Source: an uncultured Clostridia bacterium
Lineage (GTDB): Bacteria > Bacillota > Clostridia > Christensenellales > UBA1242
Reading direction: 5' to 3'
NCBI GenBank assembly: GCA_947366895.1
Contig: CANBBP010000002.1
Span: 186,001-250,000, forward strand
DNA length: 64,000 nt
In this document: in pieces, positions 20,914 through 30,585 of the stretch
Numbering within the stretch: the first letter of the stretch is position 1
Layout: each line of letters starts with the position of its first letter
The notes under the pieces: generated by a model
The model's input: the letters and a program-made list of their open reading frames with translations, nothing else
Told to the model about the DNA's origin: nothing
Databases searched by the model: none
Position numbers and translations under genes: made by a program

Positions 20914-21180
20914 ATGAATTCACGAAGAATATCAAATTTATTATCGTTTATAGTTTTAGGTATAGTTGCAACAGCTCTTGTAGTTAGGTATCTTTTAATT
21001 AATGTTTTTCATGTAGAAGGGAATTATACTTATTGGTTTGACCAAGCAGCATACTGGCTAACAGCATTTGCAACTTTGTTTTCTGCGTTTACTTATGCTC
21101 AGTCAAGACGCAATGGCTGGTTTATGATTTTACTTTTTATATTTATTGTAATTATAGTAGTTTTTACATTTGTTTTATAA
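20914..21180 (+). CDS. Small membrane protein
   Basis: 88 residues with three hydrophobic segments (about residues 10-32, 44-62 and 68-88). It starts at ATG after AAAGGAG. Not recognised. It abuts a second small membrane protein, so the two probably form an operon. Confidence 0.65.
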   Translation: MNSRRISNLLSFIVLGIVATALVVRYLLINVFHVEGNYTYWFDQAAYWLTAFATLFSAFTYAQSRRNGWFMILLFIFIVIIVVFTFVL

Positions 21181-21181
21181 T

Positions 21182-21571
21182 ATGAAAAATTTTCTTAAAA
21201 AAAATTTAATATTTATAATAGGCTTTTTAATTTGCCTTATTTTAATACTATTAGGAATTTTATCTAGTATATGCCTTTTAATAGGCACTTTATTACTAGG
21301 TGTTCTTTTGTTATTTATAGCATTTAAATTAAAGAAGCATTATAATAAACTGGTAGACAATATAAATGAGGATGAAAATGTATTTGATGCCACTAAAATA
21401 GATTATGATGAAGATATTTATGTTGTAGGTTCAAAACCTTTAATTCGAACTAGATTAAAACAAAATTTTTTTTCTAAATTGTCAGCATTATTTCCAACTA
21501 TATTGTTTTCTCTATTTGGGGTAGGTCTTATTATAATTTCTTTGTCTATATTAATAAAAATGATTTTTTAA
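21182..21571 (+). CDS. Small membrane protein
   Basis: 130 residues with two adjacent N-terminal hydrophobic helices, a short acidic hydrophilic middle, and one C-terminal helix. ATG 21182 begins 1 nt after the previous stop; no separate Shine-Dalgarno is seen, so it may depend on translation of the upstream gene. Not recognised. Confidence 0.6.
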   Translation: MKNFLKKNLIFIIGFLICLILILLGILSSICLLIGTLLLGVLLLFIAFKLKKHYNKLVDNINEDENVFDATKIDYDEDIYVVGSKPLIRTRLKQNFFSKLSALFPTILFSLFGVGLIIISLSILIKMIF

Positions 21572-21752
21572 TTAAAAAGATTTAAAATATATTCTTAAAT
21601 CTTTCTTTATTTTTTAAATAAAACTTAATTAATTTAAATATTATAAAAACATAAAAAAGTAAATAATAATCAAAACAAACAAAATTAAAATTTTTTTTAT
21701 TTTTTAAAAAATAAAAAATTGCCAAAATTTACAAATTGTTTGATTATTATTA

Positions 21753-21781
21753 TTGTTTTTTTTTACACTTTTTGGTATAAT
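21753..21781 (+). promoter_or_regulatory. Putative promoter of tig
   Basis: TTGTTT (21753-21758), 17 nt spacer, perfect TATAAT (21776-21781), about 30 nt before the trigger factor ATG. The -35 is weak. Confidence 0.5.
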
Positions 21782-21812
21782 ATTTTTTGCAATATAAAAA
21801 TGGGAGAAAATT

Positions 21813-23096
21813 ATGAAATACACAAAAAAAATACTAGAAGATAAAAGAGTTCAATTTAATATCACTCTTGATGAAAAAGAATGGGAAGATGCTGTTCAAA
21901 GTGCATACGAAAAAAATAAGTCAAAATATAATGTTCAAGGCTTTAGAAAAGGACATACTCCTAGAAAGGTTCTTGAAAAAAATTATGGTTCATCTTTATT
22001 TTATGATGATGCAATAGATGGTTGTTTTTATCGTTACTATTTTGAAATTTTATCAAAGGAAAAGGAAGTCCAACCAGTTTCTGCACCTGATATTGAAATT
22101 AAATCAATAGGGGAAAAAGGTCTTGAAATGCTACTTACACTTGTTGTAAAACCAGAAGTTGAATTAGGCACTTATAAAGGTTTAACTGTAAAACGTGAAG
22201 AAATTAAAGTAACCGATGAAGAAATTGAGCACGAACTACACCATAAACAAGAAGATCAAGCTAAATTTGTAGAAGTAGAAAGAGAAGTTAAACAAAAAGA
22301 CACCGTTACAATAGATTTTTCAGGTAGTGTAGATGGAGTAAAATTTGATGGTGGCACAGCAGAGGACTATGATTTAGAAATAGGTTCTCACAGTTTTATT
22401 GATAATTTTGAAGAACAACTTGTAGGCTTAAAAAAGGGTGATAAAAAAGATGTAAAAGTTACATTCCCAAAAGATTATCATGAAGAAAGTTTAAAAGGAA
22501 AACCTGCTGTTTTTGAAGTAACTATTAAATCTATTAAAGAAAAACAACTACCTGTTATAGATGATAAATTTGCAAGTGAAATTAGCGAATTTGAAACTTT
22601 AAAAGAACTTAAAGAAGATACTAAAAAGAAAATAATGACAGCAAAACAAAAAGAAGAAGATGCCAAAGCTGAAAATAAACTTGTAGATATGATAGTTGAT
22701 AGCTCTAAAGTTGATGTGCCTGAAGTTATGGTAGATAATCAAGTAGAAGATTATATTAAGGACTTTGAATATCGCCTTGCTTATCAAGGATTAAATCTTG
22801 AAGGTTATTTAAATTATACAGGTACAACTCTTGAAGAACTTAAAAAATCAAGAAGAGAAGATGCAAAGAAAACCGCAAAAACTCGTTTAGTTTTAGAACA
22901 AATTTTATTAAATGAAAAAATTAAAGTTACAGATAAAGATTTAGAAGAAAAGTTTAATGAAAATAGTAAAGGTGAAAAGAAATCTATTGCTGAAATTAAG
23001 AAAACTTTAGGTGAAGAACAACTTAATTATTTTGAAAATAGCTTACTTTTAAATAAACTTATGAAATTTTTAAAAGATAATAATAAAATAGATTAG
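21813..23096 (+). CDS. tig: Trigger factor
   Basis: Ribosome-bound chaperone and prolyl isomerase that meets nascent chains. The 427-residue protein has the N-terminal ribosome-binding signature (VQGFRKGHTPRKVLE), a central FKBP domain (VTIDFSGSVDGVKFDGG), and a long Lys/Glu-rich helical C-terminal domain. ATG 21813 follows GGGAG. It heads tig-clpP-clpX-ysxC, a common Bacillota order. Confidence 0.96.
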   Translation: MKYTKKILEDKRVQFNITLDEKEWEDAVQSAYEKNKSKYNVQGFRKGHTPRKVLEKNYGSSLFYDDAIDGCFYRYYFEILSKEKEVQPVSAPDIEIKSIGEKGLEMLLTLVVKPEVELGTYKGLTVKREEIKVTDEEIEHELHHKQEDQAKFVEVEREVKQKDTVTIDFSGSVDGVKFDGGTAEDYDLEIGSHSFIDNFEEQLVGLKKGDKKDVKVTFPKDYHEESLKGKPAVFEVTIKSIKEKQLPVIDDKFASEISEFETLKELKEDTKKKIMTAKQKEEDAKAENKLVDMIVDSSKVDVPEVMVDNQVEDYIKDFEYRLAYQGLNLEGYLNYTGTTLEELKKSRREDAKKTAKTRLVLEQILLNEKIKVTDKDLEEKFNENSKGEKKSIAEIKKTLGEEQLNYFENSLLLNKLMKFLKDNNKID

Positions 23097-23278
23097 TTTT
23101 GGTAATTATTAGTTATAGATTATTTAGTTTAAAATATCTTTAATTATATAATCTTAAATATTAAAAACAGTTAACTTTTGTTTTTATATTTTTTGATATA
23201 AAAATATTAATTAAAATTATTTATTAATAATAACTATTACCTCTAAAATCAATTATTAAAAAAGGAGATTACTTTATT

Positions 23279-23866
23279 ATGTTAATTCCTATGGTTGTAG
23301 ACCAAACAAGTACAGGTGAAAGAAGTTATGATATTTATTCAAGATTACTTGAAGATAGAATAATTTTTTTAACAGGTGAAATAAATGATGCTACAGCAAA
23401 CATTGTAGTAGCACAACTTATATATTTGGAAGGTAAAAATCCTGATAAAGACATATGTTTATATATAAATAGTCCTGGGGGAAGTGTAAGTGCAGGGCTT
23501 GCTATTTATGATACAATTAAATATATAAAATGTGATGTTGTAACTATTTGTATAGGACTTGCAGCTTCTATGGGTGCATTCCTATTGTCAAGTGGAACAA
23601 AAGGTAAAAGATATGCTTTACCTAATAGTGAAATAATGATACATCAACCTCTAGGTGGTGCACAAGGGCAAGCTAGTGATATCGAAATTCAAGCTCGCCA
23701 TATTCAACATATTAAAGATAAAATTAATCAAATATTAAGTGAAGCAACAGGTCAAGATTTAAAGAAAGTACAAAAAGATACCGATAGGGATTATTATATG
23801 ACCGCAGAACAAGCAAAAGAATATGGATTAATAGATGATATCTTTTATACTAGAAAGAAAAAATAA
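23279..23866 (+). CDS. clpP: ATP-dependent Clp protease proteolytic subunit
   Basis: The serine peptidase barrel that degrades proteins unfolded by ClpX. The 195-residue protein has the catalytic Ser in [10 protein letters not shown], the His in [11 protein letters not shown], the Asp later in DTDRDY, and ends with GLIDDIF. It begins [24 protein letters not shown], split here as the family start. A strong AAAGGAG precedes ATG 23279. clpX follows 69 nt later. Confidence 0.97.
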   Translation: MLIPMVVDQTSTGERSYDIYSRLLEDRIIFLTGEINDATANIVVAQLIYLEGKNPDKDICLYINSPGGSVSAGLAIYDTIKYIKCDVVTICIGLAASMGAFLLSSGTKGKRYALPNSEIMIHQPLGGAQGQASDIEIQARHIQHIKDKINQILSEATGQDLKKVQKDTDRDYYMTAEQAKEYGLIDDIFYTRKKK

Positions 23867-23935
23867 TATATAAACATGGGATAAATTTTAAAATAAAAGT
23901 AAAAAATTATACCACAAAAAAAGGAGTTACTTAAA

Positions 23936-25204
23936 ATGGAAAAAGAATTATATTGTTCTTTTTGTGGCAAGTCCCAATCAGAAGTTAAAAAGTTAATTGC
24001 TAGTCCTAGTGCGGATAGTTATATTTGTGATGAGTGTATTGATGTATGTCGTGAAATAATGAAAGAAGAGAAAGTATCTTCTCGTCAAACAAAAATAGAT
24101 TTACCTCTACCACATTTAATAAAAGAAGAATTAGATAAATATGTAGTAGGTCAGGATGAGGCAAAGGTTGTATTATCTGTTGCAGTTTATAACCATTATA
24201 AACGCATAAATTATAATGCAGAAATTAAAGAAAATGCAGAAGATAAACAACCAATAGAATTAGATAAAAGTAATATTTTACTTGTAGGACCTACAGGTTG
24301 TGGTAAAACTTTACTTGCAAAAACTCTTGCAAAGATTTTAAAAGTTCCTTTTGCTAGTTGTGATGCAACAACTTTAACCGAAGCTGGATATGTAGGTGAT
24401 GATGTTGAAAATATTTTATTAAAACTTATTCAAAATGCAGATTTTGATGTTTCTAAGGCAGAAAGAGGAATTGTTTATATAGATGAAATAGACAAAATAG
24501 CAAGAAAAGGCGAAAATAGATCAATTACCCGTGATGTATCTGGTGAGGGTGTTCAACAAGCTTTATTAAAAATTTTAGAAAGTACAATAGCAAATGTTCC
24601 TCCTCAGGGTGGTAGAAAACACCCACAACAAGAAACAATTTCTATAGATACTACAAATATATTATTTATTTGTGGTGGTTCTTTTGTTGGGCTTGATAAA
24701 ATAATTGAAAAAAGAGTAAGTACTGCTTCTTTAGGTTTTGGCTCTTCAGTTAGTGTTTTGTCAAAAGAAGAAGAAACTTATAACTTAATTAAAAATACTC
24801 AACCAGAAGACTTAAATAAATTTGGTCTTATTCCTGAATTTGTAGGTAGATTGCCTATTACAGTTGCTTTGCATGATTTAAGTGAGGAAGCTCTTGTTGA
24901 AATAATGACAACACCAAGAAATTCTATTACTAAACAATATAAAAAAATGCTTGATATGGATGGCATAAATTTAATATTTAAAGAAGAAGCAGTAAGAGCA
25001 GTTGCTAAAAAAGCTCTTAAGTTAAAAACAGGTGCAAGAGGACTTAGAACGATTTTAGAAGATAGAATGCTAAAACTTATGTATTCAGCACCAGGAGATA
25101 AAACCATAGATAGTATTGTATTAGATGATGCCTTTATTAATGGCGTTGATGAGCCTACCTATGTTAGAAAGGTAGAAGAAATTAAAACTGAAGAAAGTGC
25201 TTAA
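23936..25204 (+). CDS. clpX: ATP-dependent Clp protease ATP-binding subunit ClpX
   Basis: AAA+ unfoldase that feeds substrates to ClpP. The N-terminal zinc-binding domain has CSFCGKSQ and CDECIDVC. Walker A is GPTGCGKT, Walker B is [10 protein letters not shown], and the sensor-2 region TGARGLR is present. The 422-residue length is normal. It has its own AAAGGAG. It lies between clpP and ysxC. Confidence 0.97.
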   Translation: MEKELYCSFCGKSQSEVKKLIASPSADSYICDECIDVCREIMKEEKVSSRQTKIDLPLPHLIKEELDKYVVGQDEAKVVLSVAVYNHYKRINYNAEIKENAEDKQPIELDKSNILLVGPTGCGKTLLAKTLAKILKVPFASCDATTLTEAGYVGDDVENILLKLIQNADFDVSKAERGIVYIDEIDKIARKGENRSITRDVSGEGVQQALLKILESTIANVPPQGGRKHPQQETISIDTTNILFICGGSFVGLDKIIEKRVSTASLGFGSSVSVLSKEEETYNLIKNTQPEDLNKFGLIPEFVGRLPITVALHDLSEEALVEIMTTPRNSITKQYKKMLDMDGINLIFKEEAVRAVAKKALKLKTGARGLRTILEDRMLKLMYSAPGDKTIDSIVLDDAFINGVDEPTYVRKVEEIKTEESA

Positions 25205-25234
25205 AATATAGTTTTACAAGGGGGGAAGAAATAA

Positions 25235-25852
25235 ATGGTTATAAAATCCGTTGAATTTGTAAAAAGTGTTGCTGATAGTAACTTTTTAGATAGTGATTAT
25301 AACGAGGTAGCTTTTGTAGGAAGAAGTAATGTCGGTAAAAGTTCACTTATAAATTTTATAACGGGAAGAAAAAAACTTGCAAAAACTTCAGGAACCCCAG
25401 GTAAAACAAAATTAATTAATTATTTTTTAGTAAATAAAAACTTTTTATTGGTAGATTTACCAGGTTATGGTTATGCTGAAGTTAGTAAAAATATAAAAAC
25501 AAATTGGGGAGACTTCTTAGAAGAATATCTTAAAACTAGTAAAAAACTTAAATGTGTTTATTTGCTTTTAGATATAAGAAGAACTCCTACTAGTCAAGAT
25601 GAGCAAATGTTAAAGTTTCTATATTTTAATAGGATATCTACTAAGGTTATAGTAACTAAAACAGATACTTTATCTAGAGTTCAAGTTTTTAATCAGTTAA
25701 ATATTATTTGTTCTAAATTAGGCCTAAATAGAAAAGATATTATAATTACCTCCTCTGAAGATAGAGAAGGGCATAAAGAATTAATGGATAGTATTGAGCA
25801 TTTTGTAAAAAATGAAGAAGAAAATAATAATGATTCTGCAACAGCAGAATAG
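25235..25852 (+). CDS. ysxC: Ribosome biogenesis GTPase YsxC/EngB
   Basis: An essential GTPase in 50S subunit assembly. G1 is GRSNVGKSSLIN, the switch I Thr is in SGTPGKT, G3 is DLPGYGYA and G4 is TKTD. The 205-residue length fits. It is placed after clpX, a familiar order in Bacillota, with a GGGG-AAG ribosome-binding site. Confidence 0.95.
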   Translation: MVIKSVEFVKSVADSNFLDSDYNEVAFVGRSNVGKSSLINFITGRKKLAKTSGTPGKTKLINYFLVNKNFLLVDLPGYGYAEVSKNIKTNWGDFLEEYLKTSKKLKCVYLLLDIRRTPTSQDEQMLKFLYFNRISTKVIVTKTDTLSRVQVFNQLNIICSKLGLNRKDIIITSSEDREGHKELMDSIEHFVKNEEENNNDSATAE

Positions 25853-25975
25853 TTTAACCGAATAATTTCTTTTTATAATTACTAAAAATTAAATGTAACG
25901 CAAAATAAATATACAATATATAGATTAAATTAATTTTTTGATCTAATTTATTTTTGATTTTGATGATATATTATA

Positions 25976-26786
25976 ATGAAAAAATTAAGTAAAAGTGTTT
26001 ATTTGTTTTAGTCCCAATTGTTTTAGGTTTGTTATTATTTATTATAGGTAATTTAACTGATAATAGTGAACTTTCTTCTATAAGTAGTATGATATGGATA
26101 ATTGGAATGCCTGTAACTATGTTTTTAATAGTAGTTATTGGCTTAATATTAATGATAACTGGCCGATTGGACCTAAATAATAGCAGAGAAGAAAAAAGAG
26201 AAAAAATATCCTCTAGTCAAAAAGAAGAAAATGAAAAAATAGAAGAAGTAAATTCCTCTTATGGCTATCAAAGTAATAGAAAATATGCTAAGTATCTAGC
26301 AGGGCATGTATCAAATAATTATAAAAATTCAACTTTTAAAGAAAAAATTTTGGGTTGGTTATTTTTTGGTTTTTTAATGACGGACTTTGCCTTTATAATG
26401 ATTTTTGCCTTTTTAGGCATTAATATTGGAACTTATATTTGTTTTGGACTATTTGCAGGAACAATTTTAATTTCTTTAGTTATTAAGAAAATTCTTGAAA
26501 AAAGGTCTATAAAGGTTTGTGAAGAAAAACTAGAAAATTATCAAAAACTTGTTGGAAAAGTCAAGGCTTCCTTTATTCAAGTTCCACTAGTACTGGCGGT
26601 AGTGAAAGAAGACATACCATAAGAATTTTAGGTGTTACATATAGAGTAATAATATAAGCAGATGATAAACAATATACCGCATACAGTAATATTTTCTTTG
26701 AGGAAGGGGATATGGTAACTATTGCAGTTGGTGGTAAAAATAGAGCAATAATTATAGATAGAATAAATTCACAAGATTATGAATAA
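25976..26786 (+). pseudogene. Decayed membrane-protein gene with several lesions
   Basis: The longest intact piece (TTG 26029 to 26622) begins inside a hydrophobic helix, which suggests a broken 5' end. An ATG at 25976 (MKKLSKSVYLF) runs into TAG in another frame just before the hydrophobic frame opens. At the 3' end, the natural continuation (SSTSTGGSERRHTIRILG onward) lies in a different frame from about 26580. It is cut by TAA in TYRVII-stop-ADDKQYTAY and ends at 26784-26786. At least two frameshifts and one stop are therefore visible. The protein would have two pairs of transmembrane helices and a C-terminal beta-rich domain. Family not recognised. Confidence 0.65.
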
Positions 26787-27300
26787 TTAAAAAAATGAAT
26801 ATTAGTTTAAGTTTTCTTTTAAAATTCTTATTATATTTTTTTTTAATAAAATCTTAGAAAAATATATATAAAGTTTTAAAAGGTAATTATTAGTTAAAAG
26901 CAAAAATTATATTTATACTTTATAAAAACTAATATAGTTATTCTTATCAAAATTTTTTATATAATTTGCTAATAAATATTATTATTTCCTCAAATATGTT
27001 TTAAATTATTAAAATAATGCATATTATTATGCTATATTAAATGGTTATAGTAAATATACTATAACTTTTTTATTTTAATTAATAATTTTACCTATAAAAC
27101 GTTAAAATTATGTGCCAATTAACGTTTAAACTAAGAGTATAAAAACTAAATAACACAATAAAAGTATTTCTTGCATATTATTTTATAGTTAAATCTTTTT
27201 TTAAAATAAAGAGTACATAAAAAAGGTTTATTTAAGAAGACCTACGACTTTTAAAGTAATAATCTTCTTAAAAAGTAAAAACACAGGAGGTATTTTTTAA
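26787..27300. other. Long AT-rich leader/intergenic region with three inverted repeats
   Basis: 514 nt without a gene. It holds TTATAGTA-AATA-TACTATAA followed by Ts near 27042-27072 (possible terminator), AAACGTTAA / TTAACGTTT at 27097-27127, and TTTAAGAAGA / TCTTCTTAAA at 27231-27272, close upstream of the next gene's ribosome-binding site. I do not recognise a known riboswitch. Confidence 0.5.
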
Positions 27301-27954
27301 ATGTCATTTTACACTTGTAATCGTACAACAGGTTGTGCACCTGGTGCGATGAGTGGTAATCCACTTAACGGATTATGTGAAAAAGCCTGTATTCAGGTAG
27401 ATAAAGTACTAGATGCAGGAATGCGTCAAATTCAGGAGGCTAATGTTCAAATAACATTAACAAATCAAAATCCTGCAAATCCAACAACTCCACTTACTTT
27501 TGTAAGTGCTGTTACAAATGGAGAAACACAAATCACAAATTTAACCGTTGAAAGACTAGCTGATAAACCTAATTTCGCTAGAGTTTCGTTTGATGCTGTT
27601 GTGCCTATTCTTGTAACATATACAGATGCAAATGGTGTTACAGGAACAGGAGAATCTACAATATCAATTCCAAATGATATTATCTTATTCATTCCACAAC
27701 CATCAATAGTTCCTTATAGAATAGAAGTTTTTGGAGCATTATCAAGCCCTATGGGAAGTTGGGTAAGTGATAATATCTTTTCTATAAGTGCTTGTGTTAC
27801 TCTCATTACAAGAGTAGTATCTCAAGCTGAAATTTTAGTTCCAAGTTACGGATATTGTACTCCACCTCAAGCACAAGAATTTACTCAAGAAGTTTGCAGT
27901 GGTGTATTTGAATTACCTATATTCCCAACTGCAATTCAAAACCAAAGAATTTAA
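27301..27954 (+). CDS. Uncharacterised Cys-containing structural-type protein
   Basis: 217 residues starting MSFYTCNRTTGCAPG, with further Cys in NGLCEKACIQV, SACVTLI, YGYCTPP and EVCSG. The middle is beta-rich and Thr/Val/Ile-rich. No signal peptide or transmembrane helix is seen. The pattern recalls uncharacterised clostridial proteins with a CNRT-G-APG start, possibly surface or spore-coat related, but that is inference. Its ribosome-binding site (ACAGGAGGT) is one of the strongest in the window and it has its own terminator, suggesting high expression. Confidence 0.65.
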   Translation: MSFYTCNRTTGCAPGAMSGNPLNGLCEKACIQVDKVLDAGMRQIQEANVQITLTNQNPANPTTPLTFVSAVTNGETQITNLTVERLADKPNFARVSFDAVVPILVTYTDANGVTGTGESTISIPNDIILFIPQPSIVPYRIEVFGALSSPMGSWVSDNIFSISACVTLITRVVSQAEILVPSYGYCTPPQAQEFTQEVCSGVFELPIFPTAIQNQRI

Positions 27955-28008
27955 TTTCAAAAAATCACTTTTTATCTCATATTAACACAATTATTAATTA
28001 ATAATTAT

Positions 28009-28042
28009 AAAAACCACAATATTCTAGAGTTGTGGTTTTTAT
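28009..28042 (+). terminator. Terminator after the Cys-containing protein
   Basis: AAAAACCACAA (28009-28019) pairs perfectly with TTGTGGTTTTT (28030-28040). Confidence 0.9.
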
Positions 28043-28199
28043 TAATGTTTTATTATCGATATCAAATTACTAAGAAAAATTTATTATTTTATAATTCTAT
28101 GTTTATTAATAGTAATGCATTTTATAAATTATTGAGCTAAATAAAAACTGGACAAGATAACCTAAAAAAAGTATAATGAAAAATAAAGGAGATATGTCT

Positions 28200-28898
28200 T
28201 TGAAGATATTTGCAATATCAGATTTACATTTATCTATAAATAATCCTAAACCTATGGATATTTTTGGACCAGTTTGGGATAATTATTTAGATAAAATAAT
28301 TGATGATTGGAAGGAAAAAGTTACCGATGATGACATTGTATTACTTGCTGGTGATTTAAGTTGGGCTATGAAATTAGAAGATGCTATTCCAGACATAGAA
28401 ATATTAAGAAATTTAAAAGGCACAAAAATTCTTTTAAGAGGCAACCATGATTATTGGTGGAGTACAATTAGTAAGGTTAGAAATATATTACCTGAAAAAG
28501 TTTATGCTATTCAAAATGACAGTTTAGAAATAGGTGATTATATTTTTTGTGGTACTCGTGGCTGGATAGTAGATAATTCAAAATTAAATAATGGAGAAGA
28601 TAAAAAAATATTTGATAGAGAATTAATTCGTTTGGAATTATCCCTTAAAGATGCAAAATCAAAGCAAACACGAGGGCAAAAAATTATTTGCATGCTTCAT
28701 TTTCCTCCTTATGATAGAAATTATAATCCAACAGCCTTTACTAATTTAATAGAAAGTTATGGAGTAGATACCGTGGTTTTTGGACATTTGCATGGAAAGA
28801 TACCAAATATTAAGAAAATATTAACAATAAACCATGTTAATTATTACTTAACTTCTTGCGATATAGTAGGTAATAAGTTAATGGAAATTCAAAAATAA
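28200..28898 (+). CDS. Metallophosphoesterase
   Basis: A calcineurin-fold phosphoesterase of about 233 residues. Metal motifs in order: ISDLHLS (D-x-H), LAGDLSW (GD), RGNHDYWW (GNHD), MLHFPP and FGHLHGK (GH-x-H). TTG 28200 is preferred as start because it gives MKIFAISDLHLS, the usual family start, and lies 8 nt after AAGGAG; ATGs at 28176 and 28194 are upstream in frame. The substrate is unknown. Confidence 0.85.
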   Translation: MKIFAISDLHLSINNPKPMDIFGPVWDNYLDKIIDDWKEKVTDDDIVLLAGDLSWAMKLEDAIPDIEILRNLKGTKILLRGNHDYWWSTISKVRNILPEKVYAIQNDSLEIGDYIFCGTRGWIVDNSKLNNGEDKKIFDRELIRLELSLKDAKSKQTRGQKIICMLHFPPYDRNYNPTAFTNLIESYGVDTVVFGHLHGKIPNIKKILTINHVNYYLTSCDIVGNKLMEIQK

Positions 28899-29010
28899 AT
28901 CATATATAAATTTTTAAAATATTTTAAAATAATATAATTAATTTTATAAAGTTTCATCTTTTTATATAAATATCAATAAAAAAAGCAATAATAATTGATA
29001 CATATTTAAT

Positions 29011-29043
29011 AAAATAATCTTCATATATGAGGGTTATTTTTTT
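29011..29043 (+). terminator. Terminator after the phosphoesterase
   Basis: AATAATC-TTCAT and ATGA-GGGTTATT pair, followed by seven Ts, ahead of the mraZ control region. Confidence 0.7.
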
Positions 29044-29120
29044 GTGCAATTTGCACAATTAAAACAATAAAGAATAGGCTAAAATTATAAAAATAATAAA
29101 AAAATATTAAAAATAATTAA

Positions 29121-29150
29121 AAAGTGGTTAAAAGTGGTTGGAAGTGGTTG
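29121..29150 (+). promoter_or_regulatory. MraZ-binding repeats upstream of mraZ
   Basis: Three head-to-tail 10-nt repeats: AAAGTGGTTA, AAAGTGGTTG, GAAGTGGTTG. Known MraZ proteins bind tandem GTGG-type repeats with 10-nt periodicity in front of their own operon, so this is a likely autoregulatory site for the dcw cluster. Confidence 0.85.
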
Positions 29151-29199
29151 AAAATTGTGCTACACTTTTGGTGTAAGGGGGAAGAATAAGTAATTCAAA

Positions 29200-29631
29200 A
29201 TGTTTTTAGGCGAATTTAAACATAGTGTAGACAATAAAAATCGACTAAGAATACCACCAAAGTTTAAAAAAGACTTAGATTGTGGCTTAGTTTTGACTAA
29301 AGGTAACGATGGTTGCCTATTTATTGTTACTAAAAAACAATTTGATAATGTTCTAGAAAAAATTAATAGTCTGCCTATGTTTGATAGTAAACTACAAATG
29401 CCTTTAAGATTGTTGTTTTCTTCAGCAATGGAAATTGAAGAAGATAATCAGGGGAGGTTCTTATTACCAGCAAATCTTAAAAATTTCGCAAATATAGAAA
29501 AAGATGTTGTTTTTATAGGTGTGGGAACAAGAATTGAACTTTGGGCTAATGAGAAATGGCAAGATTATCAATCTAATACTAAAAATAATTTTGAAGAAAT
29601 TTTATCTCAATTAGGTGAGTATGGAATTTAA
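29200..29631 (+). CDS. mraZ: Transcriptional regulator MraZ
   Basis: 143 residues with the two half-sites of the SpoVT/AbrB-like fold: FKHSVDNKNRLRIPPKFK and the second DNQGRFLLPANLKNFA. It starts MFLGEF. MraZ regulates the division/cell-wall operon it heads. Its likely binding repeats lie 50 nt upstream. rsmH overlaps its end by 11 nt. Confidence 0.95.
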   Translation: MFLGEFKHSVDNKNRLRIPPKFKKDLDCGLVLTKGNDGCLFIVTKKQFDNVLEKINSLPMFDSKLQMPLRLLFSSAMEIEEDNQGRFLLPANLKNFANIEKDVVFIGVGTRIELWANEKWQDYQSNTKNNFEEILSQLGEYGI

Positions 29632-30556
29632 GCATGTTCCAATAATGTTGTCAGAATGTATTAATAATCTTAATATTTCACCAAATGGTATTTATGTAGA
29701 CTGCACTTTAGGTGGTGCAGGGCATAGTTTAGAAATAGCTAAGAAATTAAATGAAGAAGGGTTATTAATAGGGATAGATAAAGACAAGACTGCAATTGAA
29801 GTAAGCAGGGAAAGATTAAAAAATGTTAAGTGTAAAGTAATATTAATAAATGATGATTTTAAAAATTTAAAAAATATTTTATACGATAATAACATAGAAA
29901 AAGTTAATGGTATTCTTGCAGATTTAGGTGTGTCATCTTATCAAATTGATGAAGTAGAAAGAGGATTTAGTTATTCAAAAGATGCTCCACTTGATATGCG
30001 TATGAACTTAAATCAAACTTTAACCGCAAAAGAAATAGTAAATAATTATTCTGAAAAGGAGTTATTAAAAATACTCTACGAATATGGTGAGGAAAATTTT
30101 GCAAAAAGCATAGTAAGAAATATTTTAAAAACTAGAGAAATTAAACCTATAGAAAGGACAGGAGAATTAGTAAAAATTATAGAAAGCAGTGTGCCTAGTA
30201 AAGTTTTGCATAAGGGAGGAAGTGTTGCTAAAAAAACTTTTCAAGCTTTAAGAATAGAAGTAAATGGAGAATTAGATAGTTTAAAATTTGCTTTATCTGA
30301 TATGATAGAAGTTTTAAAACCTAGCGGCAGACTTTGTATTATATCATTTCATTCATTAGAAGATAGACTAGTAAAAAACTGTTTTACAGAAAATGCCACA
30401 GGTTGTATTTGTCCTAAAAGCTTCCCAGTATGTGTATGCAACCATAAACCTATAATTAAAATTATTAATAAAAAACCTTTAACACCAAACTTAGAAGAAT
30501 TAAAACAAAATTCTAGAAGTACATCAAGTAAACTTAGAGTAATAGAAAAACTTTAA
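29621..30556 (+). CDS. rsmH: 16S rRNA (cytosine1402-N4)-methyltransferase RsmH
   Basis: About 311 residues. The start has HVPIMLSECINNL and the SAM motif VDCTLGGAGHS. ADLGVSSYQID, the FSY-DAPLDMRMN block, and RICIISFHSLEDRLVK-type sequence (here GRLCIISFHSLEDR) follow, all diagnostic of MraW/RsmH. ATG 29621 is used; GTG 29615 is two codons upstream and possible. The N-terminus overlaps mraZ. Confidence 0.96.
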   Translation: MEFKHVPIMLSECINNLNISPNGIYVDCTLGGAGHSLEIAKKLNEEGLLIGIDKDKTAIEVSRERLKNVKCKVILINDDFKNLKNILYDNNIEKVNGILADLGVSSYQIDEVERGFSYSKDAPLDMRMNLNQTLTAKEIVNNYSEKELLKILYEYGEENFAKSIVRNILKTREIKPIERTGELVKIIESSVPSKVLHKGGSVAKKTFQALRIEVNGELDSLKFALSDMIEVLKPSGRLCIISFHSLEDRLVKNCFTENATGCICPKSFPVCVCNHKPIIKIINKKPLTPNLEELKQNSRSTSSKLRVIEKL

Positions 30557-30585
30557 TAAGATAAAAAGGAGGAAGAAAAATATTT

